Source of the DNA: Palsa-601 sp963801185
Lineage (GTDB): Bacteria; Actinomycetota; Acidimicrobiia; Acidimicrobiales; Bog-793
Length of the DNA stretch: 64,000 nt
Direction of reading: 5' to 3'
NCBI GenBank assembly: GCA_963801185.1
Contig: CAWDDW010000003.1
Span: 1,116,001-1,180,000, forward strand
Positions 53,176 through 62,503 of the stretch are shown here, piece by piece. Position 1 is the first letter of the stretch; every line of letters begins with the position of its first letter. The notes under the pieces are model-generated. The model was not told the origin of the DNA, made no database searches, and saw only the letters and a list, made by a program, of their open reading frames with translations. A program made the translations under genes and the position numbers.

Positions 53176-56100
53176 CTACGGCCCGTAACTGAAGAACGCG
53201 GAAGAGCTGCTTCGGCCGGAGCCGGTGAAGTCGCTCTCCACCGTGGTGACAGTTACTTTGACTTTCGTGCCCGCCTTACCGGGCGGAGCAACCGCCTTGA
53301 CGATCGTGGTCGAGCCGCAGTCGAGTATCGCCCGCTTGTTGCTGAACTTCTCAGCGGCCACCTTGCCGAAGAAGACTGCGGTGACGCAGCCGAGGTTCTG
53401 GCCGCGGATCACGACTTTGGTGCCGCCGCCAGCCGGGCCCGACGATGGCCTGACCGAGGTGACCTTCGGATTGCCTGGCGGGTACAGGTAGAAGTAATCC
53501 GACGGGGGGTTGAGCGAGCAGGCGGTCACGCTGCACACCTGCGCGTCATCCAGCCCTGGGTTCGAGGCGATCGACTCGGTGCTGATGCTGGAATCAGTCA
53601 GGATCCTGTAGGTGTACTGAGTTGCAAACTCGTGGGTCACGGCGTCGATGAACTGAACCGGGCCCGTCGCCTGGTCGAATCCGAGGCCGCTGATCGTCAT
53701 CGGCGCGCCGCCGGTGTCGGCGGCGCCGTTGTGCCCAGTGGTGGTGTTCAGCACGCTGGTGACCCTCGGCACGCCCGCGTACGTGACGAAGGCTTCGGGC
53801 GACTGGCCCGCCAGCGAGCGCACCGAGAACGGGATCCGCACCGGATCGGTGCTAAGCGGCTCGCCCGGCGCCGTGATCTGTATCTCGGTACCAGTTAGGA
53901 ACACGAAACTGGTATTGATCGAGGACTCCAGATCTGGCGCGCCGAACTCCGCCCACTCGATGCTCAGCGAGTTGAACCCCTTGCCGTTGACCGTGATCAC
54001 CGAGGTGCCAGCCTCGCTCGCGAGTGACCCAGGATTCGCCACCGAGGTCGAGACCGAGGTCACCGAGGGTACAGGCGCGTAGTCGAACTCGCTCGGGGCG
54101 GGTTCTATCTCGCAGCCGCAGTGTGGCGGAGCCACCAGCACGCCGAGCGGGTCGAGCGCGATCGGCCCTTCGACCGGGGGGAGGATGCGCCCCGTCGCAC
54201 TCGTCCCATGCACGTTGGTTACCCGGACCTGCACCTGGCAGATGTCGTTCGTGGCGTTCTCACCCTTGTACACCCCGGTCGAGGGCAACGGCGAGCACGC
54301 CGTGTGAGCGGAATACGCGGGCGCCGTCGCCGTGATCTCGTAGGGACTGATCACGGTGAAGCCGGTCGCGGCGACGCCGCCAAAGCTGACACCGGTGGCG
54401 CCGGCGAAACCCGACCCGAGGATGGTCGCCTTCGCCGGCGCTGACTCGGACCCGCCGTAAGGGATCACGCCGGTGAGGCTGGGAACCGGGTTCCCAGCGC
54501 TGGTGTCCACGTACTCGAGGATCGAGTTCGGGCCGGACGCGCTCGACGCTCCATCCCTGAGCGTGACGATCACTGCTGCGGGCCCGGCGCCGTCCTGTGG
54601 TCGTGGCGCGTCGGCCGGAGCCGTGTCGGCGGCCTTTGGGAACGTCGCCGTGATCGCCGTGCTGCTGTTGACCGTGAACTGGCTGGTCGGAACGTGCCAG
54701 CTCCCGACCTGGACGCCAGCCACGTCCGCCCCGCTCGCCGACTTGAAACCCGACCCGGTGATGTGAACCGTCCCACCTGCGGTTGGCAGGACGCCGGGAG
54801 TCAGCTCCGTAACCGTGGGCCTGCTCACCGAGGCGCCGTAGGTGCACAGATAGAACGCCAGCCCGGCCTTCCCTCCCGGCGCGGTGAGCTGCGGCGAGCC
54901 CAGCCCGGATGCCAGGTCATAGCCCCTGGTGGCTGGGAACACCTGGTTGTCCTGTAGCCCGTAGAGGTCGTTGTTGCCGGCAGTGACGTCGGTGAACGAG
55001 GCCTGATAGGCCACCGGGTCCGAAGCCAGCGCATAGAGCAGCGGGCTGACGAACCCCACTCCCGTCCTGGTCGTCACGTTCCCGGCGCACGACGGCGAGG
55101 CGTTGACCAGTGCCAGCATCCCCGCCCACAGCGGCGCCGCCGAGGACGTGCCGCCGATGGTGCCCCAGCCGTCCGGCGTCTGCGGGCTCTCGAAGGATGC
55201 GCTGTAGACCGTGATCGCGCCGGTGTACTCGTCTGCCTGTGCCGAGACGTCGGGCACGGTCCGGCACGGCGTAGCCGGCGTCGCGCCGCTCAGGTGAGCC
55301 TGGCAAAAGTTCTGGGGGTAGCCGAACTGCTTCTCTACCGCGTTCGCCTGCGCATAGCCAGCGCCCGGCCGCACGATCCCGGGCACTCGTGAGGCCGCCT
55401 GCCAGGAGGGCATCGCCCACGACATCGAGATCCCGCCGCCCCCTCCGCCTCCGGTGGCTCCATCGTTCCAGACGTGCTCCAGCGGCGGCTGGGTCGCGTC
55501 GTCGATCGTCAGGCCACCCACGGACACCACGTATTGCTGGCTGCCCGGGTCATCGACGGACACCGGGTTTTGGCCTGACACCGGGGTAGTCGTCTCAAAG
55601 GTGTTGCAATCGTCGCTGCCATTGTCCCCGGCCGCCGCGAAGACTGACTGTCCCTGCGCGGCCGCCTGCTCGAACAGCGCGTTCTCCGCCTCCTCCAGGC
55701 CCGGCTGACCGCGCTGGATAGCCTGCTCGCACAACCCCCAGCTGGTGCTCACCACCTGATCAGTGTCGGCATTGACGATCGCGGCATACTCATCTACCGG
55801 GTCATAAACGGTTCCGTCGACGTTGGGACTTGGTCCTTCGTAAACGTTGATGGTCGCGTCCGGCGCGATGGCCGAGATGTCCTCGACGTCGAGAATCGAC
55901 TCGCCTGACCCCGGGCCAGGAGGCAGGCCCCCATCGACCGGGATCACGCTCAGCCGCTCGGCCATCTGCGCGGCGGCTCGGGCGCCGAAGTAGCACGTGT
56001 CGAACGTCTTGACGTCCGACGGCTGGAACGGCTCGAGCTCGTAGACGGCAATGTGCGCGCCTCCCCCCAAGTCGCCCGCGCCATACAAGCCGAAGCCGCC

Positions 56101-56835
56101 GTAGGCGTTGGCGATCTGATCATCGGTCAGCCCGCCGAACTTCTGCGCGCCCGCCCGGGCGTCTGCGCAGGCAGTCGCAGACCCCGCCGGGTGTGAGAAC
56201 GACGGCGCCTTAGCCGCAGGGTGCGTCGCCCGCCCTGAGGCCGTATTGCGCACCAGTCCGAGCGGCTGCAGGCGCACAACGCTGTTCAGACCGACGACGG
56301 CGGTCACCGCGCCGGCGATCGCGGACGGCAACCGGACCGCGCCCATCGTCACCTGGCCAATCTGCCCACCCGCCAGCCTGACCCGCTCCAGGCTGGTGCC
56401 GAACGCCCGCTCCATCTGCGCTGTCGCGGCCCTGACGTCGATCACCAGCCCGTCGCTCGCCACGCTCGTGACCTGCAGCCCGTCCGCCTGAAGCTGCGCC
56501 CGGACCGCGTCGATCGTCGCCTCGGCCGGCCCGAACCTGGTCGCGAATTGGTCCCGGGCGAGGTAGTGGTGAAACAGAGGCGACTGCGCGTCCGTCACTG
56601 CGGCGATGAAGCTCGTCAGCGCCGCGTGGTCCCGCGGCCGAAGGACCACTTCGGCGGTCTGGTCGGCGGAGGACGGCACGGCACCGATCTCCGTGGCCCC
56701 GGCCGGCAATCGCGGCGCGAGGGTCACTCGGACCGAGGCGGGCGGTCCCCCCACAGCACCGAAGGCGGCCAGTGGCCGGGCCGCGGCGAGCGCTACCGCG
56801 ACGACGAGAACGACGACCAAGACCAATCGCTTCAT
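53176..56835 (-). CDS. Secreted S53 (sedolisin/kumamolisin) peptidase with C-terminal IPT/TIG domains
   Basis: About 1219 residues from the ATG at 56835. Signal peptide LVLVVVLVVAVALAAARPLA, pro-domain (VVLRPRDHAALTSFIAAV, FHHYLARDQFATRFGP), then the S53 catalytic domain with ESILD (Glu and Asp, ~312 and 316), the oxyanion Asp in AAGDNGSDD (~404) and catalytic Ser in GGTSSAAPLWAG (~564). After about residue 650 come several IPT/TIG modules (PTVTELTPGVLPTAGGTVHI, PKVTSVRPSSGPAGGGTKVV). Sedolisins are acid-active serine-carboxyl peptidases, consistent with an acid habitat but not proof. It probably autoprocesses its pro-domain outside the cell. Confidence 0.93.
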   Translation of the reverse strand: MKRLVLVVVLVVAVALAAARPLAAFGAVGGPPASVRVTLAPRLPAGATEIGAVPSSADQTAEVVLRPRDHAALTSFIAAVTDAQSPLFHHYLARDQFATRFGPAEATIDAVRAQLQADGLQVTSVASDGLVIDVRAATAQMERAFGTSLERVRLAGGQIGQVTMGAVRLPSAIAGAVTAVVGLNSVVRLQPLGLVRNTASGRATHPAAKAPSFSHPAGSATACADARAGAQKFGGLTDDQIANAYGGFGLYGAGDLGGGAHIAVYELEPFQPSDVKTFDTCYFGARAAAQMAERLSVIPVDGGLPPGPGSGESILDVEDISAIAPDATINVYEGPSPNVDGTVYDPVDEYAAIVNADTDQVVSTSWGLCEQAIQRGQPGLEEAENALFEQAAAQGQSVFAAAGDNGSDDCNTFETTTPVSGQNPVSVDDPGSQQYVVSVGGLTIDDATQPPLEHVWNDGATGGGGGGGISMSWAMPSWQAASRVPGIVRPGAGYAQANAVEKQFGYPQNFCQAHLSGATPATPCRTVPDVSAQADEYTGAITVYSASFESPQTPDGWGTIGGTSSAAPLWAGMLALVNASPSCAGNVTTRTGVGFVSPLLYALASDPVAYQASFTDVTAGNNDLYGLQDNQVFPATRGYDLASGLGSPQLTAPGGKAGLAFYLCTYGASVSRPTVTELTPGVLPTAGGTVHITGSGFKSASGADVAGVQVGSWHVPTSQFTVNSSTAITATFPKAADTAPADAPRPQDGAGPAAVIVTLRDGASSASGPNSILEYVDTSAGNPVPSLTGVIPYGGSESAPAKATILGSGFAGATGVSFGGVAATGFTVISPYEITATAPAYSAHTACSPLPSTGVYKGENATNDICQVQVRVTNVHGTSATGRILPPVEGPIALDPLGVLVAPPHCGCEIEPAPSEFDYAPVPSVTSVSTSVANPGSLASEAGTSVITVNGKGFNSLSIEWAEFGAPDLESSINTSFVFLTGTEIQITAPGEPLSTDPVRIPFSVRSLAGQSPEAFVTYAGVPRVTSVLNTTTGHNGAADTGGAPMTISGLGFDQATGPVQFIDAVTHEFATQYTYRILTDSSISTESIASNPGLDDAQVCSVTACSLNPPSDYFYLYPPGNPKVTSVRPSSGPAGGGTKVVIRGQNLGCVTAVFFGKVAAEKFSNKRAILDCGSTTIVKAVAPPGKAGTKVKVTVTTVESDFTGSGRSSSSAFFSYGP

Positions 56836-57441
56836 CTGACCCGATCCCCTAATCGACCTGGTCAGCGAGCCTATGCGTCTAGGGCCTACCTGTAAACAGG
56901 ACCGGTCCCGCCTCACATCACACTGTCAGCGACCGCGTGCATCGTGCGTGTGCGGTTGCTCGTCCTCGTACTGCCCTCAGGCCTTGCGAGTGGACGTTCC
57001 AGGTCGGTGATCGCGAGATGATCTCTGAGATCTCCTACGTACGGTTGGCGGCGCTCGACCTGCTTCAGCATGCCGACACCGGCGGAGACTGCCCCACGTG
57101 ATTCGTCGGCGCTCGGGTGGGGGACGATCTCAGGGTTTGAAAGCCGTCCCGTTGGGCCGTCATCTCTGGCCCGATCCCCTGGCAGCTTCATCACGGACCC
57201 ACCGCAGCCACTCTGCCATCCCGTCCAGAAGGTCGTCAGTCCTGGTCAGCGAGCTGCAACACCCTTCGCTGGATCGCGGAGAGGTTTGAAAGCTGTCCCG
57301 TTAGGGCTGCTCAGTCTATCTCGTGTGATTTCAATGATTCATTGCGATCCGAGACCACGTCGTAGATACGTCTATAGCTGCCCGTATCAACCGGAGCGTC
57401 AGCGTCTTGGCGCCCATTTCGAAGCCAGCGGTAGCGAGAGC
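56836..57441. other. Intergenic region with a diverged repeat pair
   Basis: About 600 bp without a convincing gene. It holds the S53 promoter region (minus). A 23-bp repeat starting GGTTTGAAAG and containing GTCCCGTT lies at 57134-57156 and 57283-57305, differing at only a few bases, 149 bp apart. The second copy runs into TTAGGGCTGCTCAG, which resembles the end of the tRNA-Glu attachment core. A 93-residue minus-strand frame (56913-57194) has no recognisable features. Confidence 0.45.
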
Positions 57442-57804
57442 CTAAGGAACAATTGCGACAGCGCTTGCGGGGCTCTGCCCGCCTATCCAAAGGTCTTGGA
57501 GGGGGGTGTCTGCGTAGGTCCAGCTGCCGGCGGGCACGTTCTGCTCAGTACATGTGATTGTGCTTACAGTTCCGCTGCAGCTGGCACCAACGATGGCCTG
57601 AGCACCGCTCGACGCGTTGAACCGCTCGATCAGATAGCCGGCGACGCTCTGGTCGTCCGGGAAGAGCGCGGCGGGCCACGTGAGGCTCACGCTGGTGCCG
57701 GACACGCTGACAGCGGGCTGATTGCCGCTGGGCATCGTATAGGCCTGGGCGAGCGGTGCGAAGGTAAGGCAGAGGGACAGTGCAACGCACACACCAACCA
57801 GCAA
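57442..57804 (-). CDS. Small secreted protein with fibronectin-III-like domain
   Basis: About 120 residues: a signal peptide (VGVCVALSLCLTFAPLAQA) and one beta-sandwich-like domain (PAVSVSGTSVSLTWPAALFP, YLIERFNASSGAQAIVG, then VPAGSWTYADTPLQ) resembling a single FN3 module. The start at a TTG (57804) is weak. An ATG at 57940 that overlaps the stop of the upstream gene (TGATG) lies in a frame shifted by one and encodes a hydrophobic peptide (AFAQLYAVFLLVTAVLE), so the 5' end could also be affected by an extra base. Confidence 0.55.
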   Translation of the reverse strand: MLVGVCVALSLCLTFAPLAQAYTMPSGNQPAVSVSGTSVSLTWPAALFPDDQSVAGYLIERFNASSGAQAIVGASCSGTVSTITCTEQNVPAGSWTYADTPLQDLWIGGQSPASAVAIVP

Positions 57805-57939
57805 ACGCGTGACCGCCGGGGTCCTCTTCGTTCTCAGCCCTTCCTTCCAACACCGCTGTAACCAAGAGGAACACCGCGTAGAGCTGCGCGAATGCGACTG
57901 CAGCTTCTACGGGCATCTCGAACAGTTTCGTGGGAAGCA

Positions 57940-58407
57940 TCAGACAGTTACGAGGTTCGTCTCCTGAGCTTCGATGGCAGGTAGAGCTGACTCGTCTGTC
58001 TTCCAGATCCGCACGGCGAGCAACATCATTGCTACCGCGAATGGCGCCATGAGCAAGATGACCCTGGGAAGGCCGACGGACGCCGTTTGTTCGGCGAGCT
58101 CAAAACCCACCGCGAAGAGGACGGCTAGCCAACGTGGCATCCGACGACTCCGCCAGAGAGCGACTCCCATGATGATCGGCGCAAGGAACTCGCTAAAAGC
58201 GTAGGCGTCGGTGAACGCTCGACCCGGTCCGGAATTGAAGTTTGTGATAAGGAACCGGGCAGCCGCATCGCGCGTCACGTGGGCTGTTGCAGCAGCAGCG
58301 AGATTGATGCCGCCGAAGACGTTGACGATCGCCCCGCAGAAGGCACCGATCGCGCTTATCACCGCCCCCACGGTGGCAGCCGTCGCACCGCGCCTCCGGA
58401 TCAGCAT
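57940..58407 (-). CDS. Multi-pass membrane protein of unknown function
   Basis: A 155-residue protein with about four hydrophobic helices (TVGAVISAIGAFCGAIVNVF, FSEFLAPIIMGVALW, WLAVLFAVGFEL, VILLMAPFAVAMMLLAVRIW). It resembles small uncharacterised actinobacterial membrane proteins. I assign no function. The ATG at 58407 is the only normal start. Its TGA overlaps a downstream ATG (57940), so a coupled small reading frame may follow. Confidence 0.6.
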   Translation of the reverse strand: MLIRRRGATAATVGAVISAIGAFCGAIVNVFGGINLAAAATAHVTRDAAARFLITNFNSGPGRAFTDAYAFSEFLAPIIMGVALWRSRRMPRWLAVLFAVGFELAEQTASVGLPRVILLMAPFAVAMMLLAVRIWKTDESALPAIEAQETNLVTV

Positions 58408-58719
58408 CGCGATGGCCGCATACGAGACGGCGATCTGACAGGATTGGTTGCCTTCGCTCTTCCCGTCACCGCCTTTCCCGCTCGTGTTCGGCGGCGGCCT
58501 GCTCGTCAGCGCTGTGTTCTCTGTCCAGGGTTGCCCACGCCATCGGTGGACCTCCTCGTCGAGCCTGGCGGTGGCACCGTGCCGGAGTCGGTTGCCGCGG
58601 GGTCATAGGGCCAGGTCCCTCGCCCGCTCTGGATGAGCGGTGCAGCGAGAGTACCGCGGGCGTGATCTGGGTCCGCAAGTATCCGCGTCACTGGCGCACT
58701 CGGCCATCAGACTTGGCCC
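58408..58719. other. Divergent intergenic region
   Basis: About 310 bp between the minus-strand membrane protein and the plus-strand gene at 58720. Short frames on both strands look like compositional shadows. No clear promoter, hairpin or repeat was seen. Confidence 0.45.
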
Positions 58720-59187
58720 ATGTCCAACGCGACCCTGCCCGTATGGGCGCTGGTAGTTACTCCACTCGGTGCTGCAGTCTTGGGCGCGTTGAGCGGACCA
58801 GTGACCGAGAAGCTTCGTTCGGGTGGCGAGGCACGCGCCACGAGCCGCGAAATTCAGATGGCGACCATGGCGGAGCTACTCGAGGTCATGAGCCAACTTG
58901 AGGAAGCTTTCCATGCCGCTACCCGAGCTCCAGAAGTGGATCAACAGGCGCGCCGGGGGTTCGAGGTGCTGAAGCACAAGGCTGAGGCTCTACGCGTCCG
59001 GGTCGCCGACGAATGGGCCAGGAACTTCGTCTCCATCACGATGGGCACCATGGATGCAACGATCATGCTGCACGCCCAGCAGGTCAGCCCGTCGGAACTC
59101 CAGCCGACCAAGGATTCGGTGAACAGGCAAATAGAGGCGATGACCGAAAGACTCGGCACGGTCTACCGGTCGCTCTTGCCCAAGTGA
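58720..59187 (+). CDS. Small membrane-anchored helical protein of unknown function
   Basis: A 155-residue protein with one N-terminal membrane helix (LPVWALVVTPLGAAVLGALS) followed by a charged, mostly helical cytoplasmic part (MATMAELLEVMSQLEEAFHA, RRGFEVLKHKAEALRVRV) that may form a coiled coil. No family is recognised. It is isolated, with about 240 bp to the next gene on the same strand. Confidence 0.55.
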   Translation: MSNATLPVWALVVTPLGAAVLGALSGPVTEKLRSGGEARATSREIQMATMAELLEVMSQLEEAFHAATRAPEVDQQARRGFEVLKHKAEALRVRVADEWARNFVSITMGTMDATIMLHAQQVSPSELQPTKDSVNRQIEAMTERLGTVYRSLLPK

Positions 59188-59266
59188 TTGGCATTGTGCG
59201 GGCGCGCACATCGACCAGACCAAACGCTCGCTAAGCACCACAGGGCAAACCGCGGTGAGGCGGCGC

Positions 59267-59479
59267 TCAGTTTCCCGGCGACAACCGCCCAAGTGCCTCC
59301 GCGAACTCGGAACTCGCCGTCGTCTTCGGCAGCTCTGATCGCACCCGCGTGAGCGCCTCCTCGCCCGACAGCCCGAACGCGTGCGCCGTCCCCACGAGTT
59401 CGCCAGCCTGTCGGCATAATGTACGAAGGTGAGCAGCCTCCTCGAAGCTCCAGGGCCTTCGCCGCTCGTACGGGGCCAT
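59267..59479 (-). pseudogene. Possible remnant of a GntR-type regulator
   Basis: The minus strand reads EEAAHLRTLCRQAGELVGTA, HAFGLSGEEALTRV and RSEL before a stop at 59267. This resembles the C-terminal helix of YtrA-type GntR regulators (AxxLGLSxEExxxxL), which often accompany ABC exporters. No HTH precedes it, and it overlaps the start of the ABC gene, so it is at most a fragment or a chance frame. Confidence 0.2.
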
Positions 59480-60326
59480 TGTCGCCTTGAACGACCTTTC
59501 GTTCGAGGTCCCCGCCGGCCAGGTGGTCGGGTTCCTCGGTCCCAACGGCGCCGGCAAGACCACGACAATGCGCGCCATCTTCGGTCTCACAGACCTCGAT
59601 GCCGGCGACGTTCGGTGGGGCGGGAAGCCTGTGGGGCAGGCGGCGCGGCGGCGTTTCGGCTACATGCCCGAGGAGCGTGGGTTGTACCCAGGGATGCTCG
59701 TCGGCCAGCAGGTCGAATACCTCGGGCGGCTCCACGGGCTCAGCGCCGGCGATGCCGCCAAGGCGACGGCGACCTGGCTGGAGCGGCTCAAGATCGCCGA
59801 CCGCCGGGACTCGAAGGTAGAGGAGCTCTCGCACGGAAACCAGCAGCGCGTGCAACTAGCCGCCGCCTTAGCCCATAACCCGGACCTTCTCGTGCTCGAC
59901 GAGCCGCTCTCCGGGCTCGACCCGACTGGCATCGACGCCATTGGCCACGTCCTTGTCGATGAAGCAAGGAACGGTTGCTGCGTGCTCTTCAGCAGCCACC
60001 AGCTCGACCTGGTGGAGGACCTCTGCGACAGCGTGACGATCATCGACCACGGACGCCTCGTAGTGTCGGGAACCGTCGACGAGCTCGCCACCAGTGGCGC
60101 CCGCCGCTTGCAGGTGCGAGTCGAAGGAGACCGGCCCGGGAACTGGGCTAGTGGTCTGGCGGGGGTAACTGTCTCGGAACTGGTCGGCGGTGCCGTACGC
60201 ATGCTCCTCAAGGACGACGTGGACAGCAACGCCGTCCTTGAGGCGGCCATGAAGGCCGGCCGCGTAACGGAATTCACCTTCGCCCGCCGGCGGCTCTCGG
60301 AGGTATTCCGGGAGGCGCTGGCGTGA
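59429..60326 (+). CDS. ABC transporter ATP-binding protein, NatA-like (N-terminus frameshifted)
   Basis: Walker A is GPNGAGKTT, Q-loop region PEERGLYPGM, signature LSHGNQQRVQLAAAL, Walker B LLVLDEPLSGLDP, and H-loop SSHQLDLVEDL. The C-terminal accessory domain is typical of NatA-type exporters. The first beta-strand (LQGLRRSYGAIVALNDLSF) is encoded, but a TGA precedes it in frame and no start lies between. The only normal in-frame start is the TTG at 59487. The GTG at 59429 is one base out of frame, so removal of one base would give a standard N-terminus. It overlaps the permease start by GTGA. It energises export of an unknown substrate, possibly sodium. Confidence 0.9.
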
Positions 60327-61696
60327 AAATCGCCCTCATCGTCGGGGCGATTGCTGTCCTCGTGGTCGTGCGATTCGCGATCTGGCGGGCTAAGCGTCGG
60401 CGGCGGACCGCTCGGAAGGCCGCCGTATCCGCCGCTGCTGCGTCGGACGCCTCCCAGCTCACTGCTGCGGCGCAGACGCCGCGCTGGAACGCCGTCGAGG
60501 CTGCCCTTGGCGACGTCGGGTTAGTCGCCGGTCGGGAGATCCGCGAGCGCTTGCGCGGGCGCATCTTCCGCGTGGGCACCATCGTCATGCTTCTCGCCGT
60601 CGGCGCAGCCGTTGTCATTCCCGCACTCCACAAGAACAGCAGCGGGCCGACGCTCCAGAAGGTCGGTATCGTCGGGACGTTGTCACCCGTCACGCGGGAA
60701 CTCGTCTTGGCGGCGGCACAGTCGAACAACGACAAGGTGCAGTTCGTCCCCGAGGCGTCGGTGGTCGTTGCCAAGAGCGAGCTCAAGTCCGGAGCGAGCT
60801 ACTTCTCGATCATCGACTCGAGGGAGGTCCTCCTCTACCAGCCTGCGACAGCGAGCAGCTCCCCCGCTGATCCGGGGCTCGTGGACACGGTTGCCGAGTA
60901 CCTCGGCGTCGTGATCGCCTACCGCCACGCGCACCTGACGCCGGCTCAAGCCGCCACAGTCACCAACTCGCAAGCCGTCCCCATCCGCGCTCTCGTCGGC
61001 AGCTCGAAGAGCGCCCACGCCAACACGACCTCGATCATCGGGATCGTGCTGCTCTTCTACATGCTCACGCAGTACTGCACCTGGATCCTCATAGGCGTCA
61101 TGCAGGAGAAGTCGAGCCGCGTCGTCGAGGTCCTCCTCGCCATGGTGCGCCCCGTCCAGCTGCTCGGCGGCAAAGTGCTGGGGATCGGCCTGGTGGCACT
61201 TGGGCAGGCGTTGCTGCTTGTTGGTTTTGCGCTTGCGCTTGGCGCAGGCGTCGGTTCCGATCTGCTGAGAGGCACTGCCCCCTTGGCTCTGCTGGCCGAG
61301 CTGGCATGGCTCGTGCTCGGGTATGCCTTCTACTGCTGGGTATACGCCGCCGCCGGCTCGACGGCCGAGCGACAGGACCAAGTCCAAACACTCGCGCTAC
61401 CCCTCAGCATCCCCGTCCTCTTCGCCTACATCTACTCGATCACCGTTGCGAGCTCCGGTACGCCGAACGCCTTCTTCGATGTTCTCGCCTACTTGCCGCC
61501 GACGGCGCCGTTCTGCATGTCGGTGCTCGTCGGCTTGGGCAAGGCCACGTGGTGGGAGTTTCTCGCCTCGGCGCTCATCAGCATCGCCAGCACCGCTGGC
61601 ATGGCGATCTTCGCCAGTCGGATCTACCGGCGGGCCGTGCTCCGGACTGGTGGCCGCGTTGGCCTCCGGGACCTTCTGTACCGTCGCGCCGGGTGA
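60323..61696 (+). CDS. ABC-2 type permease, NatB-like
   Basis: A 457-residue permease: one N-terminal helix (IALIVGAIAVLVVVRFAIW), a cytoplasmic linker, a second helix before a large extracytoplasmic loop (residues ~100-230), then five or six helices (TSIIGIVLLFYMLTQYCTWI, ALLLVGFALALGAGVG, LALLAELAWLVLGYAFYCWV and others). EKSSRVVEVLLAMVRPVQLL is the conserved cytoplasmic coupling segment of NatB/YhaP proteins. It pairs with the ATPase by a GTGA overlap. The stop codon is embedded in a GGGTGA repeat. Confidence 0.9.
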   Translation: MKIALIVGAIAVLVVVRFAIWRAKRRRRTARKAAVSAAAASDASQLTAAAQTPRWNAVEAALGDVGLVAGREIRERLRGRIFRVGTIVMLLAVGAAVVIPALHKNSSGPTLQKVGIVGTLSPVTRELVLAAAQSNNDKVQFVPEASVVVAKSELKSGASYFSIIDSREVLLYQPATASSSPADPGLVDTVAEYLGVVIAYRHAHLTPAQAATVTNSQAVPIRALVGSSKSAHANTTSIIGIVLLFYMLTQYCTWILIGVMQEKSSRVVEVLLAMVRPVQLLGGKVLGIGLVALGQALLLVGFALALGAGVGSDLLRGTAPLALLAELAWLVLGYAFYCWVYAAAGSTAERQDQVQTLALPLSIPVLFAYIYSITVASSGTPNAFFDVLAYLPPTAPFCMSVLVGLGKATWWEFLASALISIASTAGMAIFASRIYRRAVLRTGGRVGLRDLLYRRAG

Positions 61697-61711
61697 GGGT
61701 GAGGGTGAGGG
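61691..61711 (+). other. G-quadruplex-type motif over the permease stop codon
   Basis: Four GGG runs separated by TGA (GGGTGAGGGTGAGGG and one more unit). The first TGA (61694-61696) is the stop codon, and the repeat places two more in-frame TGA codons directly after it. The motif fits the G3N3 quadruplex rule on the coding strand. Confidence 0.55.
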
Positions 61712-61783
61712 CAACGTATATGAACGTCTTCGTAGGCACGTACCCAGCGCTGCAGCCGTCAACGCGCGCCGTCCGCCGCCCCG

Positions 61784-62503
61784 CTACCGCGGGCTCAACA
61801 CACAGAGCTCGTTGCCATCGGGATCGGCCATGACCGCCCAATCGACATCGCCCTGACCGATGTCGGTTCGAGTCGCCCCAAGGGAGACTAAGCGGTCTAC
61901 CTCCGCTCGCTGATCGCCGTGGTCGGGAGCGATGTCGAGATGAAGCCGGTTCTTCGTGGTCTTCGGGGGCACCGGCGGACCCCAGGTGATGAACGGACCG
62001 GTGCCGTCCGGCGCGCGAATCGCGGTTTCTTCGTCGTGATCCCACACCAACGGCCATCCGAGCGCTTCGCTCCAGAAGTACCCGACCTCTCGCGAACCGT
62101 CGCACGTAATCGATCCGAGCCGTCCGCAGCCGGCGAGGAAGGAGTTGTCCGGCTCGATGACGCAGAACTCGTTGCCTTCGGGGTCGGCGAGCACCACATG
62201 ACCTTCGTCTGAGCGCTGACCGATGTCGACATGGTGCGCGCCGAGCTCCATCAAGGTCCCGACCGTTTCCGTCTGGTCATCGATGGACGTAGTTGTCAGA
62301 TCGAGATGGATACGGTTCTTGCCTACCTTCGTCTCCGGGACCGGCAGGAACAGGATCCGGAATTTGGTGTCGTCCGTCGGCACGAGACCGATCTCATCAT
62401 GGGTCTCGTCGTGGATGTCCCAGTGCAGCGCCTCGGCCCAGAACCACGCGAGACGGAGTGGATCGTTCGCATCGACACAGAGGGCGACGATCCGCGACGT
62501 CAT
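61784..62503 (-). CDS. Tandem VOC-domain protein
   Basis: About 239 residues with two similar halves. The first (RIVALCVDANDPLRLAWFWA, HVVLADPEGNEFCVIEPD) and second (REVGYFWSEALGWPLVWDHD, WAVMADPDGNELCVLSP) each form a VOC-like module. This two-module arrangement is common in actinobacterial glyoxalase-like proteins, often of unknown function. I placed the start at the ATG at 62503 (MTSRIVALCVD), although the frame runs to 62554. It is not linked to the ABC genes, which converge on it. Confidence 0.82.
   Translation of the reverse strand: MTSRIVALCVDANDPLRLAWFWAEALHWDIHDETHDEIGLVPTDDTKFRILFLPVPETKVGKNRIHLDLTTTSIDDQTETVGTLMELGAHHVDIGQRSDEGHVVLADPEGNEFCVIEPDNSFLAGCGRLGSITCDGSREVGYFWSEALGWPLVWDHDEETAIRAPDGTGPFITWGPPVPPKTTKNRLHLDIAPDHGDQRAEVDRLVSLGATRTDIGQGDVDWAVMADPDGNELCVLSPR

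Noticed and set aside
57134..57305. Two similar repeats with a spacer, considered as a CRISPR array
   Set aside because: Only two imperfect copies, spacing of 126 bp between copies, no cas genes and no further units.
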